Source: an uncultured bacterium (GTDB lineage: Bacteria; CALINM01). From it: DNA of 9,238 nucleotides. Shown piece by piece: positions 7,344 to 9,238 of the stretch. Under the pieces are notes generated by a model. It ran no database searches, was not told where the DNA came from, and saw only the letters and a program-made list of their open reading frames with translations. Location: assembly GCA_938045315.1 (NCBI GenBank), contig CALINM010000197.1, positions 1-9,238 on the forward strand. Direction: 5' to 3'. Position numbers and translations under genes: made by a program. Each line of letters opens with the position of its first letter. The first letter of the stretch is position 1.

Positions 7344-8090
7344 ATGAGGTTGTATTTCTTTATTTTATTTTTTTTAAATTATTCACTTCTCAGCGCTCAA
7401 TATATTGATCCAGGGAGAGATTTTCTTAAAGGTAGAATTGTTGATATGAGAGGTGAAAATGACTTTAAAAAAGGACATATTGAGGGATCTATAAATATTA
7501 CCTTCCATGATCTAAAAATGGTTATCCAGAGTGGAGGGTTTGTTGAATTTCATAACCTGTGTGTCATTATGGGGATATCTCCAGAAAGAAAAGTTTATAT
7601 AATTCCTGATGATAAAGAACCCTTATTTAATGCTTTCATTCTTGCTGGTGCTTTAAACTACATTGGAATTAATGAGGTATTTATTTTAAGAGGAACCTTA
7701 AAAGACCTGATAGATTCTGGCGTATCTGTAACAAATAAAGGCAGTAAAATAAATTTTGTTGATTGGACGTTGAATTATGCGTTCAATTTTTTAGACATCG
7801 AAAGCTTTAAAAAACTAAGTAATCAAAAAAACAAAAAAATAATTAATTTCGATGATAAATTAGAAAAAAATAAGAATTATATCAATATAAAACCAGATAT
7901 GCTTTTCCAGAATAATTTAATTGAAAATTGTGAAGGGATAAATAAATTAATTTTTACTGGAAAAGGCAAAGAGAAAAAAGATATAATCCTTAAAAGCAGC
8001 GATATTTTAATGCTTCTTGGTATGAAATATTTGTTGAGTAACGTTTGCGGTTATGATAATGTATTTGTGGTTAGGGAGGAAAGAAAATGA
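7344..8090 (+). CDS. Secreted two-domain rhodanese-like protein lacking catalytic cysteines
   Basis: The 248-residue product begins with a Sec-type signal peptide (likely cut after LLSAQ or SA, about residues 18-19), so it should be periplasmic. Residues about 28-126 follow the rhodanese fold: RIVDMRGENDF (31-41), GHIEGSINI (44-52), GISPERKVYII (77-87), then NYIGINEVFILRG (105-117). This resembles the N-terminal domain of two-domain thiosulfate sulfurtransferases, which is naturally inactive. The active-site loop reads PDDKEP (88-93) with no Cys. The second half ends KLIFTGKGKEKKD (201-213), then CGYDNVFVV (235-243), reading like a degenerate second domain, again without Cys in the loop. The only cysteines are 73, 196 and 235. 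ATG 7344 has no visible Shine-Dalgarno but gives the signal peptide. Its stop overlaps the next start (ATGA). A binding or structural role is more likely than sulfur transfer. Confidence 0.7.
   Translation: MRLYFFILFFLNYSLLSAQYIDPGRDFLKGRIVDMRGENDFKKGHIEGSINITFHDLKMVIQSGGFVEFHNLCVIMGISPERKVYIIPDDKEPLFNAFILAGALNYIGINEVFILRGTLKDLIDSGVSVTNKGSKINFVDWTLNYAFNFLDIESFKKLSNQKNKKIINFDDKLEKNKNYINIKPDMLFQNNLIENCEGINKLIFTGKGKEKKDIILKSSDILMLLGMKYLLSNVCGYDNVFVVREERK
8073..8080 (+). promoter_or_regulatory. Strong ribosome binding site for the FG-GAP protein
   Basis: AGGGAGGA lies six bases before ATG 8087, the best Shine-Dalgarno in the window. It sits inside the end of the rhodanese-like gene and fixes the start of the truncated last gene. 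Confidence 0.85.
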
Positions 8091-9238
8091 AAAAAATAGT
8101 TATAACTTGTTTGTTTTATATATTATTTTCTATAAATGCTTATGGTGAGGAAAAAATAGGGATAATTCCTTTTAAGGTTTTTGGTCCCTATGAGGTTCAA
8201 TATTTGAAAGATGCACTGCCAGAAATGCTATATTCAAGACTTCCCTTTTCTCAAAAAGAGATTATAAGAAAAGATCAGTTAAAGGAGCTTTTAAAAGGCT
8301 ATGAGGCTAAAGATGAGCTAACTCAGGCAAAGTATTTATTAGAAAAAACAGGTTTTACAGCTGTAGTAGTGGGTTCTTTTACAAAATTGGGTGATGCAAT
8401 TTCTCTTGACGTAAAGGTGCTAAGAAGGGGTGATAACAATTTTAAACCCTTTTATATGAATACTGATAAAGAAGCAAAGCTTTTTTCTGCACTGGAGGAT
8501 TTATCTTCAAATGTAGTTGCCTACCTTCAGGGAAAACCTGTTCAAGAAAAAATAGCTATAAAAGAAGTTGAAAGGCCTTTTTATGAACAGCCAAAAAAGG
8601 AGTTCCCAAGGATTTCCATACATCCCCTTCCTTACAAACCATGGGGCATGGTATTAGCTGACATTAATGGTGATGGGAATGAAGAGATAATTATTGCTGC
8701 AAATGGAGAGATTATAGCCTATGTTATAGAGAATAATAATTTGAAAGAGATAGCTAAGGGGTATTTTAAAGGAATTGATTTTCTATCAATAGATGCCGGT
8801 GATTTTAATAAAAATAATAGGGACGAAATTTATATAGTTGGTCTAAATAACGAAGAAGTCTTTACCCATGTCTTTGAACTGCGAAACCAAACCTTTTCAA
8901 AGATATCTGAAATTGGCTGGTATATAAGAGTGTTAGATGTGCCGGGTAGGGGCAAAACCCTTTTAGGTCAAAGGTCTGGTGCAAATGAAGCTTTTAGTGG
9001 TGATGTGTATGCGCTTTTATATAAAGGAGGCAGTATTGTACCTGAAAAGCCTTTAGGTCTAGCTCGCGATTTAAATATATATCAGATTCTGCCTATAAAA
9101 TTCAGAAATGCAAATGCTATTGCATATTTTGATGAATTCGATTATTTAAAAATTATGGATGAAAAAGGTAGAGTAATAACAAGGCTTAAAGACAGATACG
9201 GTGGATCTATTCTTGGCGTGGTAAAGGGCATTGATGAA
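8087..9238 (+). CDS. Exported FG-GAP/VCBS-repeat protein with TolB/FlgO-like N-terminal domain (3' truncated)
   Basis: The frame is open from ATG 8087 to the window edge: 384 residues are visible and the C-terminus lies outside. A signal peptide (MKKIVITCLF...) with likely cleavage after AYG at residue 20 exports it; Cys8 is within the hydrophobic core and not in a lipobox. Residues about 22-148 resemble the TolB/FlgO-type N-terminal domain (IGIIPFKV at 24-31 and VVVGSFTKLGDAISLDVKVL at 93-112). From about 185 there are FG-GAP/VCBS-like beta-propeller repeats. DINGDGNEE (192-200) is a canonical DxNxDG calcium-binding loop, and GDFNKNNRDE (238-247) is a diverged copy. It overlaps the rhodanese-like gene by 4 nt and has a strong Shine-Dalgarno. 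It is probably a periplasmic or outer-membrane-associated protein; its partner and function are unknown. Confidence 0.8.
   Translation, partial: MKKIVITCLFYILFSINAYGEEKIGIIPFKVFGPYEVQYLKDALPEMLYSRLPFSQKEIIRKDQLKELLKGYEAKDELTQAKYLLEKTGFTAVVVGSFTKLGDAISLDVKVLRRGDNNFKPFYMNTDKEAKLFSALEDLSSNVVAYLQGKPVQEKIAIKEVERPFYEQPKKEFPRISIHPLPYKPWGMVLADINGDGNEEIIIAANGEIIAYVIENNNLKEIAKGYFKGIDFLSIDAGDFNKNNRDEIYIVGLNNEEVFTHVFELRNQTFSKISEIGWYIRVLDVPGRGKTLLGQRSGANEAFSGDVYALLYKGGSIVPEKPLGLARDLNIYQILPIKFRNANAIAYFDEFDYLKIMDEKGRVITRLKDRYGGSILGVVKGIDE

Overview
This window looks like ordinary chromosome from an AT-rich (roughly one-third G+C by eye) diderm bacterium. The diderm reading rests on a LolA-type periplasmic lipoprotein carrier and several proteins with Sec-type signal peptides. 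RNase J together with LolA and RimO fits anaerobic, often thermophilic Gram-negative groups such as Deferribacterota or former Deltaproteobacteria. That placement is inference; no taxonomic marker is present. All nine genes lie on the + strand, tightly packed, with several stop/start overlaps.

Layout. Positions 53-5167 hold a small two-helix membrane protein, a membrane-anchored TPR-like protein, RNase J, undecaprenyl-diphosphatase (UppP) and the FtsK DNA translocase. The first four are joined by overlaps of 7, 4 and 8 nt, and FtsK follows after 46 nt. A 126-nt gap precedes lolA (start corrected here to 5294), and rimO follows one base after the lolA stop. After a further 48 nt comes a secreted two-domain rhodanese-like protein that lacks the catalytic cysteine at the loop positions inferred for both domains. 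It is overlapped by 4 nt by a secreted protein with a TolB/FlgO-like N-terminal domain and FG-GAP/VCBS-type repeats, which runs off the right edge.

How the genes relate. The named genes are housekeeping functions of growth and envelope upkeep: RNA processing and decay (RNase J), recycling of the undecaprenyl carrier (UppP), chromosome segregation at the septum (FtsK), lipoprotein transport (LolA) and ribosomal protein S12 modification (RimO). The ftsK-lolA order also occurs in Enterobacteriaceae, so that part is an old arrangement. The less understood parts are the two small membrane proteins ahead of RNase J and the exported pseudo-rhodanese/FG-GAP pair at the right end.

I see no mobile element, CRISPR array, tRNA, rRNA, convincing riboswitch or GC-rich intrinsic terminator. 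No gap between genes reaches 300 nt. I do not find clear evidence of a wholly new system; the exported pair at 7344-9238 is the best lead.
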